Positions 11,952-21,174 of a stretch of 64,000 nucleotides of DNA are shown piece by piece; within the stretch, counting starts at the first letter, position 1, and each line of letters opens with the position of its first letter. The DNA lies in NCBI RefSeq assembly GCF_024584705.1, contig NZ_CP097384.1:6076001-6140000 (forward strand). The letters run 5' to 3'. The position numbers and the translations under genes were made by a program. A model generated the notes under the pieces. The model saw only the letters and a program-made list of their open reading frames with translations, was not told where the DNA came from and ran no database searches. Origin of the DNA: Blastopirellula sp. J2-11. GTDB taxonomy: Bacteria; Planctomycetota; Planctomycetia; Pirellulales; Pirellulaceae.

Positions 11952-13514
11952 TTATGCGCGGGAGACGACCAGATTATCAACTACCGCGGCGCCGATCGAA
12001 TCGCCAAACACATTGACCGTGGTGCGCAAGCGATCCAAGAACCAATCGATCGCCAGGATGATACCCACACCTTCGGTTGGGAGCCCAACCGCCTGCAGGA
12101 CAATTACCATCGTAAATAGCCCCGCTTCAGGCACGCCTGCCGCTCCAACGGCGGCGAGCGAAGCCGTTAGGAAGATAACTAATAGCTCGCCGACGCCAAG
12201 TTGAATACCTAAACTTTGCGCGATAAAAATTACGGCGATCGCTTCGTAAAGCGCCGTACCATCCATGTTGATCGTCGCTCCCAGCGGCAAAACAAAGCCG
12301 GCCGCTTTCGGCGAAACGCCGTTGTTTTCTTCCACGCATTCAATCGTGATCGGCAGCGTGGCCGAGCTGCTGGCGGTGCTGACGGCGGTCAACAACGCTC
12401 GCGCCATCCCCAACGCGTACTTGATTGGGTTTTTGTTGCCGAAGTACCAAACGATCACCATCAAGACGACGGCGTGCAAGAGCAAGCCGATCGTCACCGC
12501 CGCGACATACCAGCCGATGCGCTGCATTTGATCGCCAAAACCGGCGGCGCCGCCGTTCTTGGCGATATTGGACGCGACAAGTCCAAAGATGCCGACCGGC
12601 GCAATCATCATCACCAGATGGACCATCTTCATGACCGCTTCGTTCGCCGCTTTGAAGAAGCGAATCACGATCTCTCCTTCTTCGCCGATCGTGGTGAGGG
12701 CCGAACCAAAGACAATCGCAAAGACGATCAGCGCCAGCACGTTGGTCGAAGTCGCCGCTTGAAAGATGTTCGCCGGAAACATGCCGCTGCCGGGATCGCC
12801 CGGTTTGCCGCGCACCACTTCCAACAACTTTTCGACCGGCGTCCCGCGCTCCTTCGCAGAGACCGATTCGCTTTGATAAGCGAACGTATCATCGGATTTC
12901 GTGCCGGGCTGAATCACCAACACCAGGATCAAGCCGATCAAGACGGCGATCGAGGTAGTGATGAAGTAATAAGTGATCGCGAAGACGCCGACCCGGCCAA
13001 CCTTGCGAATGTCTCCTAGCGACGTGATGCCGGTAATCATGCTGGTAATCACCAAAGGAATGACCAGCAATTTCAAGATCTGCAAAAAGACGTCGCCACA
13101 AAACTCGGTCAGCATCCAAACCGTCTCGGGGACATACATTTGGCCAGCGGCCCGCTGCTTCTCCGTATCGTCGGCGATCGCCTGCACTTCTTTTAGCCGC
13201 GCGTCGACCTGGACCGCTTGGGCGGCCAATCGCGCCGCTTCTTTCTCAAATTTCGCTTTGGCCTGGGGATCGTCAGTCGCAGCTGCAGCGTCGGTCTCGC
13301 GCTGCGAGAACTGCTCTTTTTGCGCCAACGTTTTTTGCAGCGTTTCGACCGCTTTCGTCGGACCATGGGCGGCTCGCCACATCGTCTCGCCGTAAAACAG
13401 CCCCAGAAGGGCTCCTGCGAAAATACCCACCAGTATCAAAATGAGCCCGGTGAAACTTCCGCTGGACGATTGCTTAGGCTGTTGCTGTTCTTCTGCGGTC
13501 ATCACATACCCCAT
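11952..13514 (-). CDS. dicarboxylate/amino acid:cation symporter (DAACS family) with loop insertion
   Basis: 520 residues; the usual length is 400-450. The hallmark transport core is present: a serine-rich hairpin (TASSSATLPITIE) and the binding motif INMDGTALY, plus many hydrophobic segments. It should take up glutamate, aspartate or C4-dicarboxylates with sodium or protons. Between the first hydrophobic segment (about 22-44) and the second lies a charged, Ala/Gln/Glu-rich stretch at about 50-120 that looks like a coiled coil and explains the extra length. The start could be 13514 or the in-frame ATG at 13502. Confidence 0.93.
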   Translation of the reverse strand: MGYVMTAEEQQQPKQSSSGSFTGLILILVGIFAGALLGLFYGETMWRAAHGPTKAVETLQKTLAQKEQFSQRETDAAAATDDPQAKAKFEKEAARLAAQAVQVDARLKEVQAIADDTEKQRAAGQMYVPETVWMLTEFCGDVFLQILKLLVIPLVITSMITGITSLGDIRKVGRVGVFAITYYFITTSIAVLIGLILVLVIQPGTKSDDTFAYQSESVSAKERGTPVEKLLEVVRGKPGDPGSGMFPANIFQAATSTNVLALIVFAIVFGSALTTIGEEGEIVIRFFKAANEAVMKMVHLVMMIAPVGIFGLVASNIAKNGGAAGFGDQMQRIGWYVAAVTIGLLLHAVVLMVIVWYFGNKNPIKYALGMARALLTAVSTASSSATLPITIECVEENNGVSPKAAGFVLPLGATINMDGTALYEAIAVIFIAQSLGIQLGVGELLVIFLTASLAAVGAAGVPEAGLFTMVIVLQAVGLPTEGVGIILAIDWFLDRLRTTVNVFGDSIGAAVVDNLVVSRA

Positions 13515-13715
13515 GTTTACCGTTTTTCAAGCGCCGCCGTCGCAGGTAAAAGATAGCGAAGAAGCTAAAGCGAAACTACTCGACTACCAAGGCGACAGGT
13601 TATAACGATGAGAACAATTGGCAAATCGAGTGAAGATCTGCGGCGAGGTAAAAAAGCCTCACGGCGGGTTATTTATGTGCTAATTTATCTTCGAGTCACG
13701 ATGCTTTCTTGCTAT

Positions 13716-13720
13716 GGAGG
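13716..13720 (+). promoter_or_regulatory. ribosome-binding site for small secreted protein
   Basis: GGAGG nine bases before the ATG at 13730. It supports translation of this short reading frame. Confidence 0.75.
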
Positions 13721-13729
13721 TAACGCCCA

Positions 13730-13954
13730 ATGAATTTTCGAAAACTACAACTTCCCTTGTTGGCCGTTCTCGCGATGGCCTTTTGCTTCGTCAGCGCTGG
13801 TGAAAGCTCAGCCGCCTGGTTTGACATGGTCACCACGACGGAGGCGCAGCGCCAGGCCATCCGCGCCCAGCCGCTGTTGGTTCGTCCGAATCGTCCTGGC
13901 CATTTTTATGGCAACACGGTTCGTCGCGTCCACCACTTCCGTCACGGACGCTGA
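13730..13954 (+). CDS. small secreted protein of unknown function
   Basis: 74 residues. A hydrophobic signal peptide (about 1-29, ending near SSA) is followed by a short mature part rich in Arg, His and Pro with a basic tail (RRVHHFRHGR). A strong Shine-Dalgarno and a terminator right after the stop codon make it a credible independent gene. No family is recognised. Confidence 0.75.
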   Translation: MNFRKLQLPLLAVLAMAFCFVSAGESSAAWFDMVTTTEAQRQAIRAQPLLVRPNRPGHFYGNTVRRVHHFRHGR

Positions 13955-13971
13955 TCGCGCGATGCGCACGA

Positions 13972-14002
13972 AAAAAGGATGACCTTTCAGGCCATCCTTT
14001 TT
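13972..14002 (+). terminator. intrinsic terminator
   Basis: A 14-pair imperfect stem with a three-base loop, flanked by A and T runs (AAAAAGGATG arm and CATCCTTTTT arm). It lies 17 bases after the small secreted gene. The symmetry would also let it end the opposite strand. Confidence 0.85.
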
Positions 14003-14035
14003 GCATTTCTTGGGAGAGTAGTGCGCCGCGTCGGT

Positions 14036-15559
14036 TTAGGACGTTTCCACTTCTTCTTCGGCAGGCTCTTTCAAAAGCTCGCGAACTAGCATGCGCAACT
14101 GCCGCACTTTGATCGGCATCAGCATGACGGCCCGATGTTCGCCCAACTTGGCGTCATTCTTCCAAGAGGCCTGACGCTCTTTGAGCAGCAAGATCGCCGG
14201 AATGTTGACCGTATGCGGATCACTCGCAAATTGATTGAACGCTTCGAGTCCGGCTGAGCCCAAATCGACGGTGCTAAACAAGCAGAGGTCGGCGGCTCGC
14301 GCTCCCTCTTCGGCAAAGCGGGCCATGGCGCGCTCGGGATTGCTGATCACCAGTACGCGATAACCGTACGCTTTCAAGCGATCGCGAAGCACGTCCTGCA
14401 TTTCCAGGTTTTGCTCGACGACCATGACCGTCTTGTTCATCCCTTCCATGAACTTCGCGACGGGGCCTCCGCCCCCTTCCGCTTCGAGCTTGGCGCGAAT
14501 CTCTCCGGCGGCCCCATCATCCCCCAGTTCCAGACGTCGCGCGGCCAATTTTAGGTCGTTCAGCATGACGGCGGCGGACTGATATCGCTTGTCGGGGTTC
14601 AGCTCCATCGCTTTCATCGCAACCGCCGCTACCGAACGAGGTAGGTCTGGCGCGATGCGGGCGATCGGCTCATAGTTGGTATAGCGGGTCGCAGCGAGAC
14701 GTTTTTGACGATCGCGCGTTTCATACAGCGGAGCGTGGCCGGTCAGCATTTGATAGTAGATCGCGCCTGCGAAGTAGATATCGCTGCGATGATCATCCCG
14801 CGGAGCATTGGTCGCCATTTCGAGACCAGCGTAGTCAACGGTCCGCGGATTCGCCGCGGCGCCGTCGTCCTGGACCTGTTCGGCGAACGCCGCCAGACCA
14901 AAGTCGACCAACTTGGCGCGCCCGCGACTCGAGATGAGCACGTTGGAGAGCTTCAAGTCGCGATGGGTCAAGCCGCGTTCCGATGCATAGGCCAAGCCGC
15001 TGCAGATGTCGATCATCAGCTTGGTCGCATCAGTCGGGCTGAACTTGCCGCGAATGCGGAGCAGATCGCGGAGGTTCTGTCCTTCGATAAATTCGATGAT
15101 CAGAAAGTAGTTTGTTCCCTGCTGGTACAGGTTGCTTTCCGAGTGGACCTCGTAGATCGGACAGATATTCGGGTGCCGCAGCGCTTTGCCGAGTTCCCCT
15201 TCCTGCATGAACTGGCCAGAACGTTTAGGGTCTTCGCAAAAACGTCGGCGCAACACTTTGGCCGCGACGACTTTCCCGGTGTCTTTGTGCACCGTTCGAT
15301 AAACCCGGGCGAATGTCCCGGTACCGATCATGTACAGCACCTTGTAGTTGCCGTAGAAATAGCCGTTCTTCAGCCCTTTTAGCAAGCGTTCGACTTGATA
15401 ATTGGTCAGTATCTCGCGGCGCAACAGTACATTCTGGAATTCACCCAGAGAAACTTCGCGCGTACCTAGTTGGCCCCAAATCGCCTCCAATTGGGAGGGT
15501 TCGATCAGACCAAAATCAAGGACACGCTGCGCAAATTCTTCCGCAGACAGGTCGGCCAT
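14036..15559 (-). CDS. Ser/Thr protein kinase with C-terminal pseudo-receiver domain
   Basis: 507 residues. An N-terminal helical region (1-70) resembles the leader found in other planctomycete kinases. The kinase domain (about 73-340) has the glycine loop IGTGTF (78-83), Lys101, HRD at 199-201 and DFG at 219-221. From about 377 a response-regulator-like fold follows, but the phosphoacceptor aspartate is Ser429 (in LCLFSTVDLG, where receivers have a LLDV-type block) and the acidic pair is Glu382-Gln383. Lys484 is shifted from the usual K-P. The receiver is therefore unlikely to be phosphorylated in the normal way. No transmembrane segment is seen, so it should be cytoplasmic. It ends just after a terminator shared with the small gene at 13730. 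Confidence 0.92.
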   Translation of the reverse strand: MADLSAEEFAQRVLDFGLIEPSQLEAIWGQLGTREVSLGEFQNVLLRREILTNYQVERLLKGLKNGYFYGNYKVLYMIGTGTFARVYRTVHKDTGKVVAAKVLRRRFCEDPKRSGQFMQEGELGKALRHPNICPIYEVHSESNLYQQGTNYFLIIEFIEGQNLRDLLRIRGKFSPTDATKLMIDICSGLAYASERGLTHRDLKLSNVLISSRGRAKLVDFGLAAFAEQVQDDGAAANPRTVDYAGLEMATNAPRDDHRSDIYFAGAIYYQMLTGHAPLYETRDRQKRLAATRYTNYEPIARIAPDLPRSVAAVAMKAMELNPDKRYQSAAVMLNDLKLAARRLELGDDGAAGEIRAKLEAEGGGGPVAKFMEGMNKTVMVVEQNLEMQDVLRDRLKAYGYRVLVISNPERAMARFAEEGARAADLCLFSTVDLGSAGLEAFNQFASDPHTVNIPAILLLKERQASWKNDAKLGEHRAVMLMPIKVRQLRMLVRELLKEPAEEEVETS

Positions 15560-15748
15560 AGCGCATTAAGGCACAGAAAGCGCCTTTTTCCTCTTCTCGC
15601 GTGATAAGTAAAATCGTATGAAAAGTGCCTGTTCCGGCTCACACAATCTAATGGAGGCAAGACGTCGAAGCAAACGACTGTTCCGAATCGCTACTTCTAC
15701 AGGCAGGCTGGCTACACTTATGTTACCACGCTCACCGACAGTTCCGAG

Positions 15749-15778
15749 ACAAAAAAACTCGGCGCCGGGCCGAGTTCC
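15749..15778 (-). terminator. intrinsic terminator after the 96-residue gene
   Basis: Read on the minus strand, an eight-pair stem (AACTCGGC / GCCGAGTT) is followed by a run of seven T. It lies 27 bases after the stop codon at 15805. Confidence 0.85.
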
Positions 15779-15804
15779 AATAAATCAAAGAAGTCCGATC
15801 GGTA

Positions 15805-16095
15805 TTATTCGTCACTTGATCCCGATTTGTATTGATCTCTTTCGCGGCGGGTCGCTTCGAGGTCAAACATCAGATATTTCATATCGAGCCGCAATTGGCT
15901 GAGCGCTTCTTGGACGAGCGTGTAAATTCGGCGTCGGCGTCGGCTATTGTCGATCACTTTGTTCATGATCGGCTCCAGCTTCATCCGGACATCTCCGGGC
16001 ATTTGAGCGATTGCAATCGCCAATTCGACCAGGTCTTTCGGCAATTCGTCTTGAGCGGTGTCTTCGTGGCGATCAGTTTTGGGTGCTTGGCTCAT
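15805..16095 (-). CDS. conserved-looking small helical protein
   Basis: 96 residues, no signal peptide or membrane segment, charged throughout and predicted largely helical. It has a central basic run (SRRRRRI) and an acidic C-terminus. It has its own terminator and a gap of about 285 bases to the divergent gene at 16381. I do not recognise a family; a nucleic-acid-associated or regulatory role would fit the basic patch but is only a guess. Confidence 0.7.
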   Translation of the reverse strand: MSQAPKTDRHEDTAQDELPKDLVELAIAIAQMPGDVRMKLEPIMNKVIDNSRRRRRIYTLVQEALSQLRLDMKYLMFDLEATRRERDQYKSGSSDE

Positions 16096-16380
16096 GGTGA
16101 GTTTTCCTTCAAGTCTGGCGGCGACTGGCGACGGTGGGTTTCGTCAGGGATTATAAGCACCGAGCGTGCCATGACCGCCGCGAAAACGCCACATGAAGCC
16201 ACAAGTTCTTTATGCAAAAGGACTTATAAAAATGGCCGATTTGCGGTCCTCAAACAACACGTTGCCAAATTACCACACGATTGATCTGGCGATTGGGCGC
16301 AAATCCAGGTACAAGCCCACTTTATGCGCGACATCATCGATGTTGCATTTTAGCCACACTTTTTCAATCCGTGCTGTTGC

Positions 16381-19068
16381 ATGCGTTATTCGTTGTTGCT
16401 TGGAATCATCGTCGGCGTTCTTTCGGCCTTTTCGGCCGCTGCGCAGGCGTCGTACCAAGAGGACTTCGAGGGGGCGCAGACCAGCTTCCAATTGCTCGAT
16501 GTCGATATTGACTTTCGCGTCGTTCGTCACGAGCGGACGCAAAAGGTCGCCCGCAGCGGTCGGGGAGCCGAAACGATCGCGTTCGAGGCGACCGCCGGCA
16601 GCAAATTGATGTTTGGCGCCTCGGTTCCGCACAGTAGCGTGATTGCGGATCTGAAACCAACAATCTGGCTCAAAGGGGAACGCACCGGCGCGCAAATGGT
16701 GGTGCGAATCGTCTTTCCCCGCTTCACCGACGCCAACGGCGTCCCTGCGACGATGTTTCTCGGGGGATCTACTTACCAACAAGCAGGCCGCTGGCAACAA
16801 TTGACGCTAGGAGATCTGAAGGCGGAAGTCGAACGACGGACCGCTGCGCTACGCGCCCAATATGGACCGACTTTCGATCCGCGTGAAGCGTATATCGATG
16901 TTGTCGGCATCAACTTATACGCCGGCCCCGGTTTCACTGAATACGCGTTTGACGATTTAGAGCTAACCGGCCAACTGGCGCCGCAGGGAGAAAAGTCGAC
17001 GGTCAATGTCAGTCTGCGAGCCGCTGCGCCGCGGGCCGAGGAAATCGGCACGCCGCAACGTTCCGTCGTCTCGCGCGACGGCAATATGCTGCTGGTCGAC
17101 AAGCAACCGCTCGCGCATCGCGTGATTGATTATCACGAAGAGCCGCTTGCGCTGTTGCGTCAGCTTGGTTTCAACGCGATTCGACTCTCGACGAAGCCGG
17201 ACGAAGGGTTGCAGTACGACTTGCAGCGCAACGGCATGACCTTCATTGCCCCCCCTCCGAAACAAGGCGCCGTCGACGGCGCTTATTTGCGACTCCTGGC
17301 GTGGCAAATTCCCACATCCAATCGCCCCGAAGACTTTCCCGACTTCGCGCTGACCGCCGACGACGTACGCCGCGCTGATGCCCGCGATAATCGTCCAATC
17401 CTGGCGGCGCCATCCACTGCACTCTACGAACATAGTCGCTTTGCCGACATCATTTTGCATGATGTGCCGATGATCGGCAGTTCGGCATTACCAGCCGACC
17501 TGCCGCAGAAGATTGAAAAACGGAGCCTCTTCTGTTCGCAGTCTGCGGCGCACTGGAGCGCCATTGAAACCGAGTTTCCGCAAGAAACCCGTCGTCAGCT
17601 GGAAGCGTTGTCTTCGCTGCCACAGCTCTCTGCGGCGATCGAAGCCGACCAGTTGCAGCAACAACTCTTTTTGTCTGCATGCGGCGGAGCGCGTGGGTTT
17701 GTCTTTTCCAGCCAATCGTCGCTTGCTGACGAGCGCCCCGTCAACGAATATCGTCGCGCCGCGCTGGAATTGGCCAATCGCCGCTTAACGTTGATTGAGC
17801 CCTGGATCGCCGCCGCCGATCAATTGACGCCGATCTCGACCCACTATCCAAACATTCAAGCAACGCTGCTGTCAACGCCGACGGCCAAGCTGTTGATTAT
17901 CGTCCGTTCGACGGCGGACGATCAATTTACGGTAGCGCCGACTCGCGAAGGAGCGATTGCGATTCAAGTCCCCGGCGTGCCTACCGATAGCGAACCTTGG
18001 CTGCTGCACAACTCGGATCTTCAGCCGGTGGGGCACTCGCGGCAGGATGGAGGCATACGCCTGGTCCTGGATGATCGCTCGCGGGTCTCGTTGATCGTGC
18101 TGACGCAAGACCCAATCGTGCTACGCGACATGCGGCGGCGAATTGCCGAGAACGGTCGCCGGATTACCGAACTGCAGTATGAAATCGCCCAACAGACTCT
18201 CGCGCTGGCTCGTGACGTGACCGCCCAACTGCGAGGAGGGGATCAAGTCGCGACGGCCCAAATCGCTTTAGCATGGGGCGAGTTGCGCCAGGCCGAACGA
18301 GGCCTGGAAGTCGGCAGCGTGGCCCAGGCCGAAAATAAAATCGCCGCCGCGATGGGCAACTTGCAACAAGTGCAGCGGCTGCAGTGGGAACGAACCAGTG
18401 CCCAATATTTTTCGCCGGTAACCAATCCGTTGACGATTTCGTATGACTTGCTGCCGCTCGCTTTACAGATTCAGTCACGCCTGGCGATCATGGCCCCTTC
18501 GGCCAATCGACTCGCCGGCGGCGACATGGAAGATCTCGGCTTTCTGCTTTCGACCGGATGGCGGCAAACGCAGCGACCGATGCCGGGAATCAATCTGCAG
18601 TGCGAACTGATCAGCAGTGAAGTGAAGGGGGGCAACTACGCGCTTCGTCTCGGCGTGCTGGCCGAAAACAATTTGGCGCCGGTGCTGGCTGACGCGCCGC
18701 CGCTGAAGATCGACTCGGCTGTTGTAGATGTGCAACCGGGGCAACTGCTGCTGATTCGCGGGTGGGTCAAGGTCCGCTCCGAAATCGCTCCAGGACAAAA
18801 CGCGCTGACCATCTACGATTCCCTGGGAGGCAAGCGTCTGGGGCTGCAAATGGCGGCCGATGACCAGTGGCAAGAATTTTCGCTGATTCGGGCCGCCAAC
18901 GAAGCCGGCACGATGCATCTGACTTTCGAGATGACCGGCTTGGCCGAAGCGACCATCGATGAAGTCACCATCGAACTGTACGAGCAACGCCGCCGTCAAC
19001 CGCGGACAACCCCGCAGACCGGCGCCGAGGCGACGCTCGACGACGCTTGGCTGCAAGAGCGGCGCTAG
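16381..19068 (+). CDS. large secreted protein, glycosidase-like architecture, function unknown
   Basis: 895 residues with a signal peptide (1-23). The N-terminal region (about 25-200) looks like a jelly-roll carbohydrate-binding module. Residues about 225-560 contain phrases seen at the start of TIM-barrel hydrolases (LVDKQPLAHRVIDYHEEPLALL, then LGFNAIRLS, split across about 240-280). No clear pair of catalytic glutamates can be named. Residues 590-680 are helical and 730-880 resemble a second jelly roll. It is the first gene of a compact plus-strand cluster with a membrane protein, glycerate kinase and another membrane protein. A role in polysaccharide or cell-surface turnover is an inference. 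Confidence 0.75.
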   Translation: MRYSLLLGIIVGVLSAFSAAAQASYQEDFEGAQTSFQLLDVDIDFRVVRHERTQKVARSGRGAETIAFEATAGSKLMFGASVPHSSVIADLKPTIWLKGERTGAQMVVRIVFPRFTDANGVPATMFLGGSTYQQAGRWQQLTLGDLKAEVERRTAALRAQYGPTFDPREAYIDVVGINLYAGPGFTEYAFDDLELTGQLAPQGEKSTVNVSLRAAAPRAEEIGTPQRSVVSRDGNMLLVDKQPLAHRVIDYHEEPLALLRQLGFNAIRLSTKPDEGLQYDLQRNGMTFIAPPPKQGAVDGAYLRLLAWQIPTSNRPEDFPDFALTADDVRRADARDNRPILAAPSTALYEHSRFADIILHDVPMIGSSALPADLPQKIEKRSLFCSQSAAHWSAIETEFPQETRRQLEALSSLPQLSAAIEADQLQQQLFLSACGGARGFVFSSQSSLADERPVNEYRRAALELANRRLTLIEPWIAAADQLTPISTHYPNIQATLLSTPTAKLLIIVRSTADDQFTVAPTREGAIAIQVPGVPTDSEPWLLHNSDLQPVGHSRQDGGIRLVLDDRSRVSLIVLTQDPIVLRDMRRRIAENGRRITELQYEIAQQTLALARDVTAQLRGGDQVATAQIALAWGELRQAERGLEVGSVAQAENKIAAAMGNLQQVQRLQWERTSAQYFSPVTNPLTISYDLLPLALQIQSRLAIMAPSANRLAGGDMEDLGFLLSTGWRQTQRPMPGINLQCELISSEVKGGNYALRLGVLAENNLAPVLADAPPLKIDSAVVDVQPGQLLLIRGWVKVRSEIAPGQNALTIYDSLGGKRLGLQMAADDQWQEFSLIRAANEAGTMHLTFEMTGLAEATIDEVTIELYEQRRRQPRTTPQTGAEATLDDAWLQERR

Positions 19069-19150
19069 TTTGCACTCCGCGCTGGGGAAGCTACGATACG
19101 TTTACTTTCGTTCCCTCCGATCCCCGCCACCTGATGCGTCCTATCGCCCG

Positions 19151-19783
19151 ATGCCGGTACTCTTTTTGCAAGTTGACCCCGAAACAACCGCTTCGTGGTT
19201 CGACTATGTTCCTAACCCTATCCTGCTAGGACTGTTGGTCGGAATCGCACTGCTGAGCTACGCCGCGCTGCGCTGGTTGCGTCCCCAGCCGGCGCCGCCG
19301 CCCGACAAAAACTTGACTCGCATCGATATCGATCGGGGAGTCACGCAGGGGCCAGGCACGCTGATCGGTCCACGCGTTGAAGTCTATCATGTGCCGGTTC
19401 GGATTATCGCGGTCGTGATCGCACCGTCTGGTCGCAATCGCCCAATCCCCGACGAGGATCAGCTCCGCAAAGTGATGGAGGCTTTCGCCCCCGGCATGAT
19501 GCAGATTGTCCGTTCTCACCGGCCCGATTTTTTTCGCTGGCCCGGACAACTGAGCGTCAGCGGCTTCGCTCAAAGCTTTTTTGTCGAAGCGGCGCTGCCG
19601 GGCGAAAAAGGCGCCGGAACTCCTTGGTGCGCGATCGCCGGGCGTTTTGAATCGGCCGCCCAACAATATCTGATTGGGTTGGTCTGCTGCGCGGATGACG
19701 ACAACTCCCTTAGCCACATTCAAGTCGACCGCCCTCAGCAATGGCTCGACATTTTTCGCATTCGCGAAGCCGGAACCAAGTAA
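19151..19783 (+). CDS. single-pass membrane protein of unknown function
   Basis: 210 residues from the ATG at 19151; in-frame codons upstream overlap the previous gene and give a non-natural leader. One transmembrane helix at about 24-44 is followed by a Pro-rich linker and a soluble domain of about 160 residues. The stop codon lies four bases before the glycerate kinase start, so translation is probably coupled. No family recognised. Confidence 0.7.
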   Translation: MPVLFLQVDPETTASWFDYVPNPILLGLLVGIALLSYAALRWLRPQPAPPPDKNLTRIDIDRGVTQGPGTLIGPRVEVYHVPVRIIAVVIAPSGRNRPIPDEDQLRKVMEAFAPGMMQIVRSHRPDFFRWPGQLSVSGFAQSFFVEAALPGEKGAGTPWCAIAGRFESAAQQYLIGLVCCADDDNSLSHIQVDRPQQWLDIFRIREAGTK

Positions 19784-19787
19784 TTCG

Positions 19788-21167
19788 ATGAAGCGAACCG
19801 CCGCACAGTTGCAAACCGATCTCCTGGCGATTTGGCGAGCCGGCGTCGCTGCCGTCAATAGCGAGCGACTGTTGCGTGACAACGTCGAGCTGATCGGCGA
19901 CTATCTACGCTTGGCCGACGTCGAACTTGATCTGAGAACCATCGATCGCATCTCGGTGGTTGGCGCCGGAAAGGCTGGCGCCGGCATGGCGGCTGGTCTG
20001 GAACTAGCGCTCGGCGAAGACCTGATGCAAGCCAAACGACTGCGCGGCTTGCTAAGCGTTCCTGAAGATTGCGTCCGTCCTTTATCGCGGATCGAGTTGC
20101 GCGGCGGACGACCGGCGGGCGTCAATGCGCCGACCGCGGCCGGCGTGCAGATCACCAGCGAGATCCTCGATCGCGTCAGCAACCTGGGAGAACGCGACCT
20201 CTGCATCGCTTTGATTTCTGGCGGAGGATCTGCGCTGCTGACCGCGCCGGTCGCGGGGATCACCCTGGCCGACAAACAAGCGATCACGCAATACCTTAGC
20301 GGCGCCGGCGCCGATATCGTGCAACTAAATACGGTTCGCAAGCAACTAAGTCGAGTCAAAGGAAACGGGCTCGCCGTCGCTTGCCAAGCGGGCCATCTCG
20401 TCTCCCTAATTATCTCCGACGTGCTAGGCGATCCGCTTGACGTGATCGCGTCGGGGCCGACCACCCCCAATCCGTCGACCGCGGCTGATGCGCTGCAAGT
20501 GCTGCATGACTTGGGCGCGAGCGACTTGCCGCAGTTCGCGTCGATCGTTTCGGTGCTGAAGAACCAACAAGCAGCCGCGCCTCGTCCAACCAGCGACGTC
20601 CACAACTTTGTGATCGGCAACAACGCCGTCGCGGTCGACGCCGCCGGCGTCGAGGCGGAACGCCGCGGCTATTCGCACGCGATGACCTCGGCGCGACAAA
20701 GCGAAGGTCAGGCCGAAGCGGTCGGACGTCATCTGGCCGAAATGGCGCTGCGGATGCGTGACTCGCAAGGGCCTGACTGCTTAATCACCGGCGGTGAGCC
20801 GGTGGTTCAACTGGCTGCCGAAGCTGATCGCGGCTTAGGGGGACGAAATCAACAACTGACGCTCGCCGCCTATCAGCGACTCTGCGAAGCTTCTCCGGCT
20901 CAGCCCATGAACGGAATCGCGATCCTCAGCGGCGGAACCGACGGAGAAGATGGTCCTACCGACGCCGCTGGCGCGTGGATCGACGCCGCCGGCGCGACGC
21001 AGGCCAATAATCGACAACTCGCGGCGAATGACTATTTACAGCGCAATGACGCCTATCATTTTTTTGAGCCGCTTGATCGTCTGTTAAAAACGGGTCCGAC
21101 CCACACCAACGTATGCGATCTACGCGTTGCGGTGGTCGATCGCATCGAAACCGAATCTCGCAAGTAA
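19788..21167 (+). CDS. glycerate 2-kinase (MOFRL/DUF4147 family)
   Basis: 459 residues from the ATG at 19788. The N-terminal domain carries the family's VVGAGKAG block, then LISGGGSALL and KQLSRVKGNGLA. The C-terminal MOFRL domain has GGEPVV, GGRNQQL and SGGTDGEDGPTDAAGA. The enzyme phosphorylates D-glycerate to 2-phosphoglycerate, feeding lower glycolysis, and is cytoplasmic. It lies between two membrane proteins with gaps of four and seven bases, so it is clearly part of an operon. How glycerate links to the secreted protein upstream is not evident. Confidence 0.93.
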   Translation: MKRTAAQLQTDLLAIWRAGVAAVNSERLLRDNVELIGDYLRLADVELDLRTIDRISVVGAGKAGAGMAAGLELALGEDLMQAKRLRGLLSVPEDCVRPLSRIELRGGRPAGVNAPTAAGVQITSEILDRVSNLGERDLCIALISGGGSALLTAPVAGITLADKQAITQYLSGAGADIVQLNTVRKQLSRVKGNGLAVACQAGHLVSLIISDVLGDPLDVIASGPTTPNPSTAADALQVLHDLGASDLPQFASIVSVLKNQQAAAPRPTSDVHNFVIGNNAVAVDAAGVEAERRGYSHAMTSARQSEGQAEAVGRHLAEMALRMRDSQGPDCLITGGEPVVQLAAEADRGLGGRNQQLTLAAYQRLCEASPAQPMNGIAILSGGTDGEDGPTDAAGAWIDAAGATQANNRQLAANDYLQRNDAYHFFEPLDRLLKTGPTHTNVCDLRVAVVDRIETESRK

Positions 21168-21174
21168 GACAACG

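Noticed and set aside
12216-13019. 267-codon frame opposite the symporter
   Set aside because: Very Arg/His/Asp-rich with no fold; a shadow of the transporter gene.
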